A DNA stretch of 64,000 bases from Streptomyces sp. NBC_01465 (GCF_036227325.1 NZ_CP109467.1:5084001-5148000); one strand, 5' to 3'. Shown: positions 56,167 to 64,000, counted from the first letter of the stretch. Notes: a model not told the origin generated them from the letters alone. Translations and numbers: made by a program.

Positions 56167-57572
56167 ACGGCTGCTCCGGCCGGTACCGGGGTGAGGATCG
56201 TCTCCGGCGGGACGTGCGACGTGTTGCGGCGGGCCAGGAGCCAGTAGAGCGCTGCGGGGATCACCAGGCCTACGAGCCAGGAGATGTCCGCGCCGCCCAG
56301 GGGGTCGACCAGGGGGCCCGTGTAGAACGACGTTGCCAGGAACGGGAATTGGGCCAGGAGGCCGATTCCGTAGACCAGGAGCGCGTCCCAGCGCCAGGCG
56401 CCGTAGCGGCCGTTGGGGTCCGAGAGCGCCGGGATGTCGTAGCGCTCGCGCGAGATCAGGTAGTAGTCGACCAGGTTGATCGCCGACCACGGTGTGAAGA
56501 AGGTCAGCAGGAAGAGCAGGAAGTCCTTGAAGGAGGACAGGAAGCTGTCCTTGCCGGCCAGGGCCACCGCTGTTCCGGCGACCATGATCAGGGTGATGTA
56601 CGCCGAACGGCCGCGCGCGGAGAGGGTCTTCTGCGCGCGGAAGCCGCCGATGCTCGTCACCATCGACATGAAGCCGCCGTAGGTGTTCAGGACGTTGATC
56701 GTCAGCTTGCCCAGGGCGATCACGAAGTAGAGCGCGGAGGCGATCAGGCCGGTGCCGCCGAGTGCCACCACGTAGCCGACCTGGCTGTCCATGAACGCGT
56801 CGCCCGCCGTCGCCGCGACCAGGACACCGAACGTCATCGACCACTGCGAGCCGAGGGTCGTCCCGCCGAGCGTCCACCAGAACGTGGCGCGGGCCGAGGT
56901 CGTACGGGGGAGATAGCGGGAGTAGTCCGCGACGTACGGGCCGAACGCCAGCTGCCAGGAGGCGGAGAGGGAGACCGCGAGGAGGAAGACCGGGAAGGAG
57001 AACGTGTGGTCGTGGAGCGTCGCGGAGAGGTCGATGCGGTCCAGGAGGCGTATGCCGAGGTAGATGAAGGCGAGGGCGCAGATGATGCTGGCCGCGCGGC
57101 CGAGGATGTGGATGACGCGGTAGCCGATCGCCGCTGTGACCGCTGTGATCACGGCGAAGATGATGATGCCGGTGGTGTCGTTGAGGTGCGTGAGTTTCGC
57201 TACCGCCTGGCCTGCGAGGACGCTTCCGCTGGCGAAGAAGCCCACGTACATGACGATGACCAGGAGGAGGGGAACGACCGCCCCCTTCACCCCGAACTGG
57301 GCCCGGGAGCTGATCATTTGGGGCAGGCCGAGGCGTGGGCCCTGCGCCGAGTGGAGCGACATCACCGCGCCGCCCAGCAGGTTGCCGAGGAGCAGGCCGA
57401 AGATCGACCAGAAGGCGTTGCCGCCGAAGACCACGGCGAGCGCGCCGGTGACGACCGCGGTGATCTGGAGGTTCGCGCCGAGCCAGAGTGTGAACTGGGA
57501 GAAGGCCGTGCCGTGGCGCTCGGCATCGGGTACTACGTCGATCGAGCGCTGCTCCACCAAGCTGCCGGGCAT
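56163..57572 (-). CDS. NCS1 / cytosine-permease-family transporter
   Basis: 469 residues with about 12 helices. Family signatures: LWLGANLQITAVVTGALAVVFGG (given in part as LWLGANLQITAV), GGAVMSLHSAQGPRLGLPQM, and SASWQLAFGPYVADYSRYLP. It imports nucleobases or related cyclic compounds by Na+ or H+ symport. The start codon is 25 bases from a TGCAT-N6-ATGCA palindrome that recurs before the amine ABC operon. The cysteine-dioxygenase/amidohydrolase pair lies upstream on the same strand (104-base gap), so it may belong to the same catabolic unit. Confidence 0.92.
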   Translation of the reverse strand: MPGSLVEQRSIDVVPDAERHGTAFSQFTLWLGANLQITAVVTGALAVVFGGNAFWSIFGLLLGNLLGGAVMSLHSAQGPRLGLPQMISSRAQFGVKGAVVPLLLVIVMYVGFFASGSVLAGQAVAKLTHLNDTTGIIIFAVITAVTAAIGYRVIHILGRAASIICALAFIYLGIRLLDRIDLSATLHDHTFSFPVFLLAVSLSASWQLAFGPYVADYSRYLPRTTSARATFWWTLGGTTLGSQWSMTFGVLVAATAGDAFMDSQVGYVVALGGTGLIASALYFVIALGKLTINVLNTYGGFMSMVTSIGGFRAQKTLSARGRSAYITLIMVAGTAVALAGKDSFLSSFKDFLLFLLTFFTPWSAINLVDYYLISRERYDIPALSDPNGRYGAWRWDALLVYGIGLLAQFPFLATSFYTGPLVDPLGGADISWLVGLVIPAALYWLLARRNTSHVPPETILTPVPAGAAV

Positions 57573-57596
57573 GTGCGGCCTCCCTCTCCCCGTGTT

Positions 57597-57612
57597 TGCA
57601 TTGATCTATGCA
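57597..57612. promoter_or_regulatory. TGCAT-N6-ATGCA operator of the NCS1 gene
   Basis: TGCAT (57597-57601), TGATCT, ATGCA (57608-57612). Immediately next to it is a second small inverted repeat CAGAC-TCGG-GTCTG (57611-57624). The same TGCAT-N6-ATGCA occurs at 63550-63565. Confidence 0.6.
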
Positions 57613-57676
57613 GACTCGGGTCTGATGAATGGAAGGTCAATAGGCGCAGGTGAAATGCCTGTTACTTCGGGTCGGT

Positions 57677-58183
57677 TCAGGCCGCCGGAATGTCCAGAGG
57701 GCGCAGTTCGTCCGCGTAACTGACCGAGATGCGGCGCATCAGGCCGTCGGAGGTGATGTCGTACTGGCCCAGGCGCCAGAGCGGCGGGGAGTACGCGTGG
57801 ATCGACACCGCGTCGTCCGTCGCGCCCGTGAGGCGGTGGATGTGGTCCGGGCCGAAGTGGAAGGACTCGCCCGCGGAGACCGCTGTCGCGAGGTGGCGGC
57901 CGCCGATGCGGGGGTTCGATTCGGTGAGTACGCCCTGGACCACGCGGACCGCGCCCGAGGAGATGTCGTGGTCGTGCCAGCCGGTGTCGTTCTGGCGGGT
58001 CCAGCAGAGCAGCCAGATGTCCACGTACTCGTCGCGGTGGAGCGAGGCGTAGTGGCGCTCGGTGTCGGAGAAGGCGACGTGCGGGCGCCAGAGTTCGGGG
58101 GTTGCCGCCAACTCGTCCACCAGGGTGTGGAGTTCGAGCTTGTCGAGGGTGCGGGCGGGGAGGGCGGACGTGTACGACGTCAT
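57677..58183 (-). CDS. Cysteine-dioxygenase-family thiol oxygenase
   Basis: 168 residues, cupin fold. The three-His iron site is visible: HDHDISSGAVRVVQGVL (two His, no Cys cross-link partner found) and FGPDHIHRLTG with the third. Substrate-binding LHRDEYVDIWLLCW precedes it. The family oxidises cysteine or 3-mercaptopropionate to the sulfinate. The ATG at 58183 overlaps the amidohydrolase stop by four bases, so the two are coupled. It stands in the LacI-controlled unit (operator at 59091-59136). Confidence 0.9.
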   Translation of the reverse strand: MTSYTSALPARTLDKLELHTLVDELAATPELWRPHVAFSDTERHYASLHRDEYVDIWLLCWTRQNDTGWHDHDISSGAVRVVQGVLTESNPRIGGRHLATAVSAGESFHFGPDHIHRLTGATDDAVSIHAYSPPLWRLGQYDITSDGLMRRISVSYADELRPLDIPAA

Positions 58184-59079
58184 GAGGTGGCTCCCTTCAG
58201 GAGGCGGGACGGGTTGGTGGTGCGCAGCGCGTGCGTGGCGGCTTCCGCGCCCAGGTCGGGGGTGGTGGGTGCGGCATAGGGGCGGTCGCTGCCAGAGACC
58301 AGTACGTCGATGCCGGTCGTGCGGGCCAGGGCGTCCACCGCCCGGGTGCCGTACGAGGACGTCTCGTAGAAGGCGTTGAAGTCGATCTCGCCGCGGCCGC
58401 CGCCCCGGGCCGCCAGGCGCTCGGTGTGGAGCGGGGCCAGGCCCGCGAGCGCCGCGAAGCAGACGCGGAGGTGTGGGTGGCGGGGGCGGCCGAAGGCGCG
58501 GAAGGCGTACCAGGAGGCGTGCATCTGGTGGACGTACGGGACCAGGGCGGGCCACCACGGCGGGGTGCCGGGGGGTGCGGGCGGGGCGGCTCCCGGGTGG
58601 ATGAAGAGGGGCTTGTCCGCTGCGGCGAGCGCTTGGAGGAGTGGGGCGCAGTGGGTCCAGCCGGCCTCGTCCAGGAGTGCTGTGGCGGGGAGTTGGAGGC
58701 CCGCGCAGCCCCGGTCGAGGGTGCGGGCGAGGGCTTCGGGGTCCGGGGCGAGCAGGGGCGCCGACGCCCAGACGCCGAAGGGGGCGGGGAGGGCGAGGGC
58801 GCCGTCGTGGAAGGCGTCGATCAGGGGCTGCGCCTCGGCGGGCGGGAGGTACTCGATGCCGAGCGGGCTGGAGAGCGAGACGAGCGCCAGGTCCAGGCCG
58901 TCCTCGGCGCGGGCGAGTCGGGTGCGGGCCGCGATGTCGTGGTCGGCCGGGTTCACCTCGTACGGCGGCTCACCGGGGAGGTGGAGCGTCCAGCCGTCGA
59001 GGCGGGGTGCGGTGGTGCGGGTGCGCAGGAGGTCGATGAAGGCCTTCGGCCAGAGGTGTTGGTGGACGTCGGTGGGCAA
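58180..59079 (-). CDS. Amidohydrolase-2-family metal-dependent hydrolase
   Basis: 299 residues. The N-terminal metal site is MPTDVHQHLWPKAF (HxH). TIM-barrel elements follow: ADKPLFIHPGAAPP (His), PHLRVCFAALAGLAP, and C-terminal DVLVSGSDRPYAAPT with the catalytic Asp (near 272). These hydrolyse C-N or decarboxylate small aromatic or heterocyclic acids. It is the first gene of the unit that includes the cysteine-dioxygenase-like gene, starting 12 bases from the end of a LacI-type double operator. Confidence 0.9.
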   Translation of the reverse strand: MPTDVHQHLWPKAFIDLLRTRTTAPRLDGWTLHLPGEPPYEVNPADHDIAARTRLARAEDGLDLALVSLSSPLGIEYLPPAEAQPLIDAFHDGALALPAPFGVWASAPLLAPDPEALARTLDRGCAGLQLPATALLDEAGWTHCAPLLQALAAADKPLFIHPGAAPPAPPGTPPWWPALVPYVHQMHASWYAFRAFGRPRHPHLRVCFAALAGLAPLHTERLAARGGGRGEIDFNAFYETSSYGTRAVDALARTTGIDVLVSGSDRPYAAPTTPDLGAEAATHALRTTNPSRLLKGATS

Positions 59080-59090
59080 GGAGACATCCT

Positions 59091-59136
59091 TTTGTTAAAC
59101 GCTTCACTGATGCGGTTAAGTGAAGCGGTTAACAAA
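59091..59136. promoter_or_regulatory. 46-bp LacI-type double operator
   Basis: TTTGTTAAACGCTTCACT (59091-59108) and AGTGAAGCGGTTAACAAA (59119-59136) are inverted copies matching at 17 of 18 positions, ten bases apart. Each half contains a LacI-like core, GTTAAnCGCTTCA. It lies between the amidohydrolase and the LacI regulator genes. Confidence 0.82.
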
Positions 59137-59171
59137 GGTGGGTGTCAAGGGGGGCCGGTAGGCTTCGCCGC

Positions 59172-60179
59172 ATGGCCAGGCCCACGAAGCGCACCACCCT
59201 CCGAGAGGTGGCCGAGGCCACCGGCCTCTCCACCGCAGCCGTCTCGTACGCGCTGCGCGGCAAGCATGTCTCCAAGGAGACCGAGGAGCGGGTGCGCAAG
59301 GCCGCAGCCGAACTCGGCTACGAGGCCGACCCCATCGCCCGCGCCCTGGCCAGCGGGCGCACCAGCATGGTCGGCGTCATCGCGGGGGACCTGCAGGACC
59401 TCTGGCAGCAGCAGCTGATGGCCGCGATAGGGCGCGAGCTCCTCGCGGGCGACCGGTACGCGCTGATCCTCGACGCCGGCGGCGACCCGGAGCGCGAGCT
59501 GGTGCTGGCCAAGCAGCTGCGGGACCAGCGCGTGGACGGGATGCTCGTGTCGCCCGTCGACCCCTCCGCACAGGGGTGGGTGAAGATCGCCGAGCAGGTG
59601 CCCGTGGTGTCGATCGGGGACTCGCTGGAGCACGCCCGCAGCGCCGGGGAGGTGCTCTTCGACAACCGGGCCGGGATCGACGCCGTACTGGGATATCTGG
59701 CCGGGCTCGGGCACCGGCGCGTGACCGTACTGACGCCGACGGGGCGTGCAACGCCCGACCGGCCCGCGGATGTGTATGTGCGGGAGGCCGCCGACCGCAT
59801 CGGGCTCGCGGTCGAAGTGGTGCCGTGCGGGCTGGAGTTGGGCGTCGCCACGGAGGTTGCGCGCGGGGTGCTGCGAGGGCCGGTGACCGCCGTGTTCTGC
59901 TTCTCGGACTCGATCGCGTACGGCGTGTACGCGGCCGCCGCCGAGGCCGGTGTGACCGTAGGGCGCGATCTGTCGGTCGTCGGCTTCGACGACCACCCGG
60001 TCTCCCGGGTGCTGACCCCGCCGCTGACCACACTCGACTGGGGCCTTGCGGAGATCGCCAAGGAGGCGGCCCGGCTGGCCGTCGCCGCGATCGAGGGGCG
60101 CCGGGTGCGGCGCAAGCGGATCCTGTGCGCACCCGAGCTCATCGAGCGGGGGTCGGCCAGCCGGGCCGGTTCCCGTTAG
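59172..60179 (+). CDS. LacI-family transcriptional regulator
   Basis: 335 residues. HTH residues 7-27 (TLREVAEATGLSTAAVSYAL), hinge RVRKAAAELGYEADPIARAL, then the periplasmic-binding-protein-like effector domain (VIAGDLQDLWQQQLMAAIGR, VVGFDDHPVSRVLTPPLTTL). ATG 59172 begins MARPTKR. It binds the adjacent operator and controls the divergent amidohydrolase-dioxygenase unit and probably itself. The effector is unknown. The stop overlaps the convergent substrate-binding-protein gene by four bases. Confidence 0.93.
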   Translation: MARPTKRTTLREVAEATGLSTAAVSYALRGKHVSKETEERVRKAAAELGYEADPIARALASGRTSMVGVIAGDLQDLWQQQLMAAIGRELLAGDRYALILDAGGDPERELVLAKQLRDQRVDGMLVSPVDPSAQGWVKIAEQVPVVSIGDSLEHARSAGEVLFDNRAGIDAVLGYLAGLGHRRVTVLTPTGRATPDRPADVYVREAADRIGLAVEVVPCGLELGVATEVARGVLRGPVTAVFCFSDSIAYGVYAAAAEAGVTVGRDLSVVGFDDHPVSRVLTPPLTTLDWGLAEIAKEAARLAVAAIEGRRVRRKRILCAPELIERGSASRAGSR

Positions 60180-61138
60180 GCCAGGCCGTTCTTCTTCAGC
60201 CAGGCGTCGGCCACGCGGTCCGGGTCCTTCTTGTCCTGGTCGACCAGGCGGTTGAGCTGGGTCAGTTCGGCCGTCGTCAGTACGTTGCCGAGCCGGGCCA
60301 GGGCCTTGCGCACCTTGCCGTCCGCCTTGCGGGCGGCGATCAGCGGGACGATGTGCTGGGCGGGGACCAGATTCTTGGGGTCCTGGAGCACGACCCACTT
60401 GTTGGCGGCGACGTCCACATCCGTCGTGAAGACGTTCGCGACGTCCACGTCACCCTTCTTCAGGGCGCCCTTCACCAGCGGCCCGGAGGAGTCCAGCGCC
60501 TTGAACTCCTTGAACTCCACGCCGTACACGTCCTTCAGGCCGACGACCCCGACGACCCGCTTCTGCATCTCCGCGGCCGCCCCGAACACCAGCTTGCCGT
60601 TGGCCTTGGTGAGGTCGGCGAGGGTCTTGAGGCCGTACTTGTCGGCGGTCTCCCGGGTGACGGCGAAGCTGTCGCTGTCCGCGGCCGTCGCGTACGGGAG
60701 GACTTCGAGGGAGGCGGGGAGCACCGCCGCGAGGGCGTTCTGCAGGGCGCCCGCCTCCGTCTCGGTGGCCTTCGGGTTCAGGTAGAGGAGCAGGCTGCCC
60801 TGGTACTCGGGGAGCAGGTCGATGTCGCCGCCCTTGAGCGCGGGGACGATGATCTCGCGGGAGCCGAGGTTGGGCTTGACGGTGGTCTTGATGCCTGCGG
60901 CCTTGAGGACACCCGCGTAGAGGTAGCCGAGTATCTGGTTCTCGGTGTAGTTGGCGGTGCCGATGATCAGGCCGCCCGCGCTGGACCCGGTGTCGCCGCC
61001 CGAGCCGTCGCCGTCCAGCGAGGTGATGCCGGAGGAGCAGGCGGCGAGCAGGGGTGCGGAGGCTCCGGCGAGCAGCGCGGTGAGGGCGGTACGGCGGTTC
61101 ATGGGGAGCTTCTTCGTCATGGGGATCTTCTTCTTCAT
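60176..61138 (-). CDS. Quaternary-amine ABC transporter substrate-binding lipoprotein
   Basis: 320 residues. Lipoprotein signal (RRTALTALLAGASAPLLAAC, lipobox LAAC). The mature protein is of the OpuAC/ProX-like (OsmF) family: GLIIGTANYTENQILGYLYA, ALKGGDIDLLPEYQGSLL and DVDVAANKWVVLQDPKN. It binds glycine betaine, carnitine, choline or a similar compound. Start at ATG 61138 with two later ATGs (61120, 61102) as alternatives. It is the last gene of a four-gene operon: ATPase, two permeases, this protein. Confidence 0.93.
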   Translation of the reverse strand: MKKKIPMTKKLPMNRRTALTALLAGASAPLLAACSSGITSLDGDGSGGDTGSSAGGLIIGTANYTENQILGYLYAGVLKAAGIKTTVKPNLGSREIIVPALKGGDIDLLPEYQGSLLLYLNPKATETEAGALQNALAAVLPASLEVLPYATAADSDSFAVTRETADKYGLKTLADLTKANGKLVFGAAAEMQKRVVGVVGLKDVYGVEFKEFKALDSSGPLVKGALKKGDVDVANVFTTDVDVAANKWVVLQDPKNLVPAQHIVPLIAARKADGKVRKALARLGNVLTTAELTQLNRLVDQDKKDPDRVADAWLKKNGLA

Positions 61139-61158
61139 GGTCGTCAAGTCCCTTGGGG

Positions 61159-61830
61159 TCAGCGGGCGTTGGCGGGGCGGCCGCGGAGCAGCAGCCGCTG
61201 CAGCCCGCCCAGGGCCAGGTCGGCGAGGACGGCGAGTACGGCGACGAGCGCGGCCCCGCCCAGGACCTGCACCAGGTCGCGCTGGGCCAGTCCGTCGAAG
61301 ACGTAGCGGCCCAGACCGCCGAAGCTGACGTACGCGGCGATCGTGGCGGTGGCGATGACCTGCACGGTCGCGAGGCGGATGCCGGTCATGATCAGGGGGA
61401 GGGCGAGGGGGAGTTCGACCTGCCACAGGACCTGGTGGCCGCGCAGGCCCACGCCCTTGGCGGCGTCCTTGACGTCCGGGTCGACGGCGGCCATGCCCGC
61501 GTACGTGTTGGTGATGATCACGGGGACGGCGAGCGCCACCAGCGAGATGTACACCGGCCACATGGAGAGACCGCCCGCGAGGAAGACCAGGGTGACCAGG
61601 CCGACAGTGGGCAGCGCGCGGCCGAAGGAGGCGAGGTTGACGGCGACGAACGCGCCGCGGCCCGTGTGGCCGATCAGCATCCCGATGGGGAGCGCGATCG
61701 CGGCGGCGACGAGGGTGGCGAGCAGCGAGTACTCGAGGTGCTCGGCGAGGCGGTGCGCGATGCCCGCGTTGCCGGACCACTGGGAGCCGCTGGTCAGCCA
61801 GGAGCCGAGGTTCTTGAGGAGTTCGAGCAT
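61159..61830 (-). CDS. Quaternary-amine ABC transporter permease
   Basis: 223 residues with five to six helices. BPD_transp_1 fold with EAA-like loop AAKGVGLRGHQVLWQVELPLALPLIM. It follows the other permease by 6 bases and precedes the binding protein by 20. Belongs to the OpuCB/OpuCD type in which two different permeases form the channel. Confidence 0.93.
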   Translation of the reverse strand: MLELLKNLGSWLTSGSQWSGNAGIAHRLAEHLEYSLLATLVAAAIALPIGMLIGHTGRGAFVAVNLASFGRALPTVGLVTLVFLAGGLSMWPVYISLVALAVPVIITNTYAGMAAVDPDVKDAAKGVGLRGHQVLWQVELPLALPLIMTGIRLATVQVIATATIAAYVSFGGLGRYVFDGLAQRDLVQVLGGAALVAVLAVLADLALGGLQRLLLRGRPANAR

Positions 61831-61836
61831 GGCGGG

Positions 61837-62481
61837 TCAGGCACCTCGCTTGTGGGTCCACGGGGTGGCCAGCCACTGGACGGTGACCAGGGCCGCGTCG
61901 GCGACCAGGGCGAGCAGCAGGGTCAGGGCGACGCCCGCGATCACGGGGGTCGGGAAGTTGCGCTGGAAGCCGTCGGTGAAGAGCTGACCGAGGCCGCCCT
62001 GGCCGATGTAACTGGCCACGCTGACCAGGGAGATGGACATGACGGTGGCGACCCGTACGCCCGCCATGATGACGGGGAGCGCGAGGGGGAGCTCGACGGT
62101 GAGCAGGGTGCGCAGGGGCTTCGCGCCCATGGCGGTGGAGGCCTCGCGGGCTCTGGCGGGGACGGCGTCCAGGCCTTCGACGGTGTTACGCACCAGGACG
62201 ACCAGGGTGTACGCGGTGATGCCGACGACCGCGGTGGTGCGCGTCAGCCCGGTGACCGGGAGCAGCAGCACGAACAGCGCGATGGAGGGGATCGTGTAGA
62301 GGATGTTGGAGAGCCCGAGCACGAAGCCGCGCAAGGGGCGGACGCGGTGGGCGATCACCGCGAGGGGGAGTGCGATCAGCAGTCCGAAGAAGACGGCGGA
62401 GAGCGCGGTGGAGAGATGGTCGGTGGTGAGCCGGGTCATCTCGTCGATGTGGTCGGGGAACCAGCCCCACACGATGGTCAT
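61837..62481 (-). CDS. Quaternary-amine ABC transporter permease
   Basis: 214 residues with about five helices (VFFGLLIALPLAVIAHRV; FVLGLSNILYTIPSIALFVLL; TAVVGITAYTLVVLVRN). EAA-like loop ASTAMGAKPLRTLLTVELPL. The start overlaps the end of the ATPase gene (by one base), so the operon is tightly coupled. Partner of the permease at 61159. Confidence 0.93.
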   Translation of the reverse strand: MTIVWGWFPDHIDEMTRLTTDHLSTALSAVFFGLLIALPLAVIAHRVRPLRGFVLGLSNILYTIPSIALFVLLLPVTGLTRTTAVVGITAYTLVVLVRNTVEGLDAVPARAREASTAMGAKPLRTLLTVELPLALPVIMAGVRVATVMSISLVSVASYIGQGGLGQLFTDGFQRNFPTPVIAGVALTLLLALVADAALVTVQWLATPWTHKRGA

Positions 62482-63530
62482 CAGGCGGCCGCACCCGCGC
62501 TGATGTGGGCCTCGCCCGCGTGGTCGTGGATCTCGGCGCGGGCGGTGACGCCGGTCAGTGTGCCGTCGGCGTCGACGCGGGCGACGAGTCCGGCGGGGGA
62601 GGCGATCGACTCGTTCAGGGCGGAGAGCAGGGAGTCGCTGTCGCGCAGGGCGCGGACAGGGAGCAGCGGGGCGTCATCGCCCGCGTCCTGGTCGCGCCAG
62701 CCCAGCGGCTTGCGGGCGCCGTCGAGGGCGAGCGTCCAGCGGCCGCCTTCGGGGGCCGGGGCCTGCGGCAGACCGGCGAGGGTGCTCAGCGACAGGAGCT
62801 TCAGGCCGCGTTCCGCACCCAGGAAGTCCGCCACGAAGTCGTCGGCGGGGCGGGCGAGGAGCTCGGCGGGTTCCGCGCACTGGACCAGGTGGCCGCCAGT
62901 GCGGAAGACGGCTATTCGGTCTCCGAGGCGTACGGCCTCGTCGATGTCATGGGTGACGAAGACGATGGTCTTGGCCAGATCCTTCTGGAGCCTGAGCAGC
63001 TCGTCCTGGAGCTGGGTGCGGACGACGGGGTCCACGGCGCCGAAGGGTTCGTCCATGAGCAGGACGGGTGGATCGGCCGCCAGCGCGCGGGCGACCCCGA
63101 CGCGCTGCTGCTGGCCGCCGGAGAGCTGGTGCGGGTAGCGCTTGCCGGCGTCGGCGGCGAGACCGACGGTCTCCAGGAGTTCGGCGGCGCGGGTACGGGC
63201 CTTCTTGCGGCCCCAGCCGAGGAGCAGCGGGACGGTGGCGATGTTGTCGAGGACCGTGCGGTGCGGGAAGAGGCCGGACTGCTGGATGACGTAGCCGATG
63301 CCGCGTCTCAGGTCCGCGGCGTCCGACTCCAGGATGTCCTTGCCCGCGAGGCGGATCGTTCCCGAGGTCGGGTCGACCATCCGGTTGATCATGCGGAGGG
63401 TGGTCGTCTTGCCACAACCGGAGGACCCGACGAGGACCGTGATCTGTCCCTCCGGCATCTCCAGCGAGAGGTCGTGCACCGCGGTGGTGCCGTTCGGGAA
63501 ACGCTTGTGGACTTCGTCGAATTTGATCAT
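62481..63530 (-). CDS. Quaternary-amine ABC transporter ATP-binding protein
   Basis: 349 residues, OpuCA/ProV type. Walker A VGSSGCGKTTTL (near 34), signature LSGGQQQRVGVARALAADPP, Walker B VLLMDEPFGAVDP, switch FVTHDIDEAVRLGD. The C-terminal ~120 residues are the position of the CBS modules of this family (RALRDSDSLLSALNESIASP and following), which sense ionic strength in the characterised members. First gene of the operon, 19 bases from the TGCAT-N6-ATGCA site. Confidence 0.94.
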   Translation of the reverse strand: MIKFDEVHKRFPNGTTAVHDLSLEMPEGQITVLVGSSGCGKTTTLRMINRMVDPTSGTIRLAGKDILESDAADLRRGIGYVIQQSGLFPHRTVLDNIATVPLLLGWGRKKARTRAAELLETVGLAADAGKRYPHQLSGGQQQRVGVARALAADPPVLLMDEPFGAVDPVVRTQLQDELLRLQKDLAKTIVFVTHDIDEAVRLGDRIAVFRTGGHLVQCAEPAELLARPADDFVADFLGAERGLKLLSLSTLAGLPQAPAPEGGRWTLALDGARKPLGWRDQDAGDDAPLLPVRALRDSDSLLSALNESIASPAGLVARVDADGTLTGVTARAEIHDHAGEAHISAGAAA

Positions 63531-63549
63531 CGGTCATCCCTTGCCCGGC

Positions 63550-63565
63550 TGCATATGGTCATGCA
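63550..63565. promoter_or_regulatory. TGCAT-N6-ATGCA operator of the amine ABC operon
   Basis: TGCAT (63550-63554), ATGGTC, ATGCA (63561-63565), extended to CTGCAT/ATGCAG. A possible -35 TTGACA on the minus strand (63589-63594) places the site near the transcription start, as expected for a repressor site. Confidence 0.6.
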
Positions 63566-63667
63566 GAGTTCTTGTTGTCTGAATAAGTTGTCAATGGCCC
63601 GCGGTAAATCACTGGTTACATGTGTCCGACGGGTAAGACGTTCTGTCCTGAATGGAGGCGTTCGCGC

Positions 63668-64000
63668 ATGATGTCGTCCCGCATGGTGGACTCTCCGACC
63701 GGCATCGTCGTCCTGGACGGTGAGTCCCTCCCGGTGTCCGATGTGGTCCGCCTCGCGCGCGGTACGGCCAGGCCCGTACCCGGAACCGAGGCGATGAAGC
63801 GTGTCGAATTGTCGTGGGACGCCGCCCGCGAGCTCGCCGCGTCGGGACGCGTCTACGGGCGGTCCACCGGCGTGGGCGCCAACCGGAATGAGGCCGTGCC
63901 CTCCGAGGCGGCCGCCGACCACGGGCTGCGGCTGCTGCGCTCGCACGCCGGAGCGATCGGCGACCCGCTGCCCGAGCGCGAGGTACGGGCGATGCTCGCG
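63668..64000 (+). CDS. Aromatic amino-acid ammonia-lyase (HAL family), 3' end outside the window
   Basis: 111 codons visible, open to the window edge. GIVVLDGESLPVSDVVRLAR then GRVYGRSTGVGANRNEAV, the N-terminal active-site loop (YGxxTGxGAN, catalytic Tyr) of histidine/phenylalanine ammonia-lyases. The MIO-forming Ala-Ser-Gly would lie outside the window. ATG 63668 has GGAGG nine bases upstream; a second ATG follows immediately. The gene is divergent from the amine ABC operon. Whether histidine, Phe or Tyr is the substrate cannot be told. Confidence 0.88.
   Translation, partial: MMSSRMVDSPTGIVVLDGESLPVSDVVRLARGTARPVPGTEAMKRVELSWDAARELAASGRVYGRSTGVGANRNEAVPSEAAADHGLRLLRSHAGAIGDPLPEREVRAMLA

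Noticed and set aside
61153..63138. 661-codon plus-strand frame
   Set aside because: Antisense to the two amine-transport permeases and the ATPase, which are obvious on the minus strand.

Overview
The window is high-GC chromosomal DNA from a Streptomyces or a very close relative. Evidence: strong third-position G/C bias, GTG and TTG starts, many Tat/Sec lipoproteins, two Rpf muralytic proteins, and the UUA-decoding leucine tRNA bldA at 43661-43743. From memory, the order mfd / mazG / P450 / two rpf genes / eno / divIC / DUF501 / ppx / ndh / cfa / bldA / thiolase / cystathionine beta-synthase matches the central core of the S. coelicolor chromosome. Most of the window is therefore core genome, with accessory inserts.

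Layout. 1-2704 is a visibly lower-GC accessory pair (a large unknown protein cut by the window edge and a membrane-anchored protein). It is followed by a decayed chimeric acetyltransferase/ATP-binding-protein relic (2923-3409), a conserved unknown and a small secreted protein. 4382-8387 holds two DHA2 drug exporters around one TetR regulator, with a 29-bp operator palindrome. 8732-12090 is a MacB/FtsX-type ABC pair, whose near twin lies inverted at 39954-43288. Then come mfd, a small membrane protein, a secreted HNH nuclease lipoprotein and two lipoproteins. An unusual HTH/N6-methylase/HsdS-like fusion follows, preceded by a cluster of GTGAACCG repeats, and then a membrane-protein/Ser-Thr-kinase pair. 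22887-27903 carries a secreted DUF1906 protein, a methyltransferase, a YfhO giant membrane protein and a GtrA flippase-like protein (envelope glycan decoration). 27963-38390 is the housekeeping block: SurA-like lipoprotein, mazG, P450, two rpf genes (the second under a c-di-AMP riboswitch), eno, divIC, DUF501, ppx, and ndh with a Rex-like operator and a long leader.

38588-51788 contains cfa, the second ABC pair, bldA, a BAX-inhibitor-like membrane protein, small unknowns, a thiolase, an SDR/XRE divergent pair and a CBS-domain cystathionine beta-synthase. The last 12 kb (51884-64000) is a set of metabolic modules with readable operators: an SGNH hydrolase, a phosphotransferase, a D-aminopeptidase, a methyltransferase/TetR pair sharing a 36-bp nested palindrome, and an NCS1 transporter. 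They continue with a cysteine-dioxygenase/amidohydrolase pair facing a LacI regulator across a 46-bp double operator, a quaternary-amine (betaine/choline-type) ABC operon, and the start of an aromatic amino-acid ammonia-lyase. The NCS1 transporter and the amine ABC operon share the same 16-bp TGCAT-N6-ATGCA palindrome at the same distance from their start codons.

No phage, insertion sequence, CRISPR array or biosynthetic megacluster was seen. The most interesting signals are regulatory: bldA and its promoter, the riboswitch, and several strong palindromes, plus the methylase-like protein with an altered catalytic motif.
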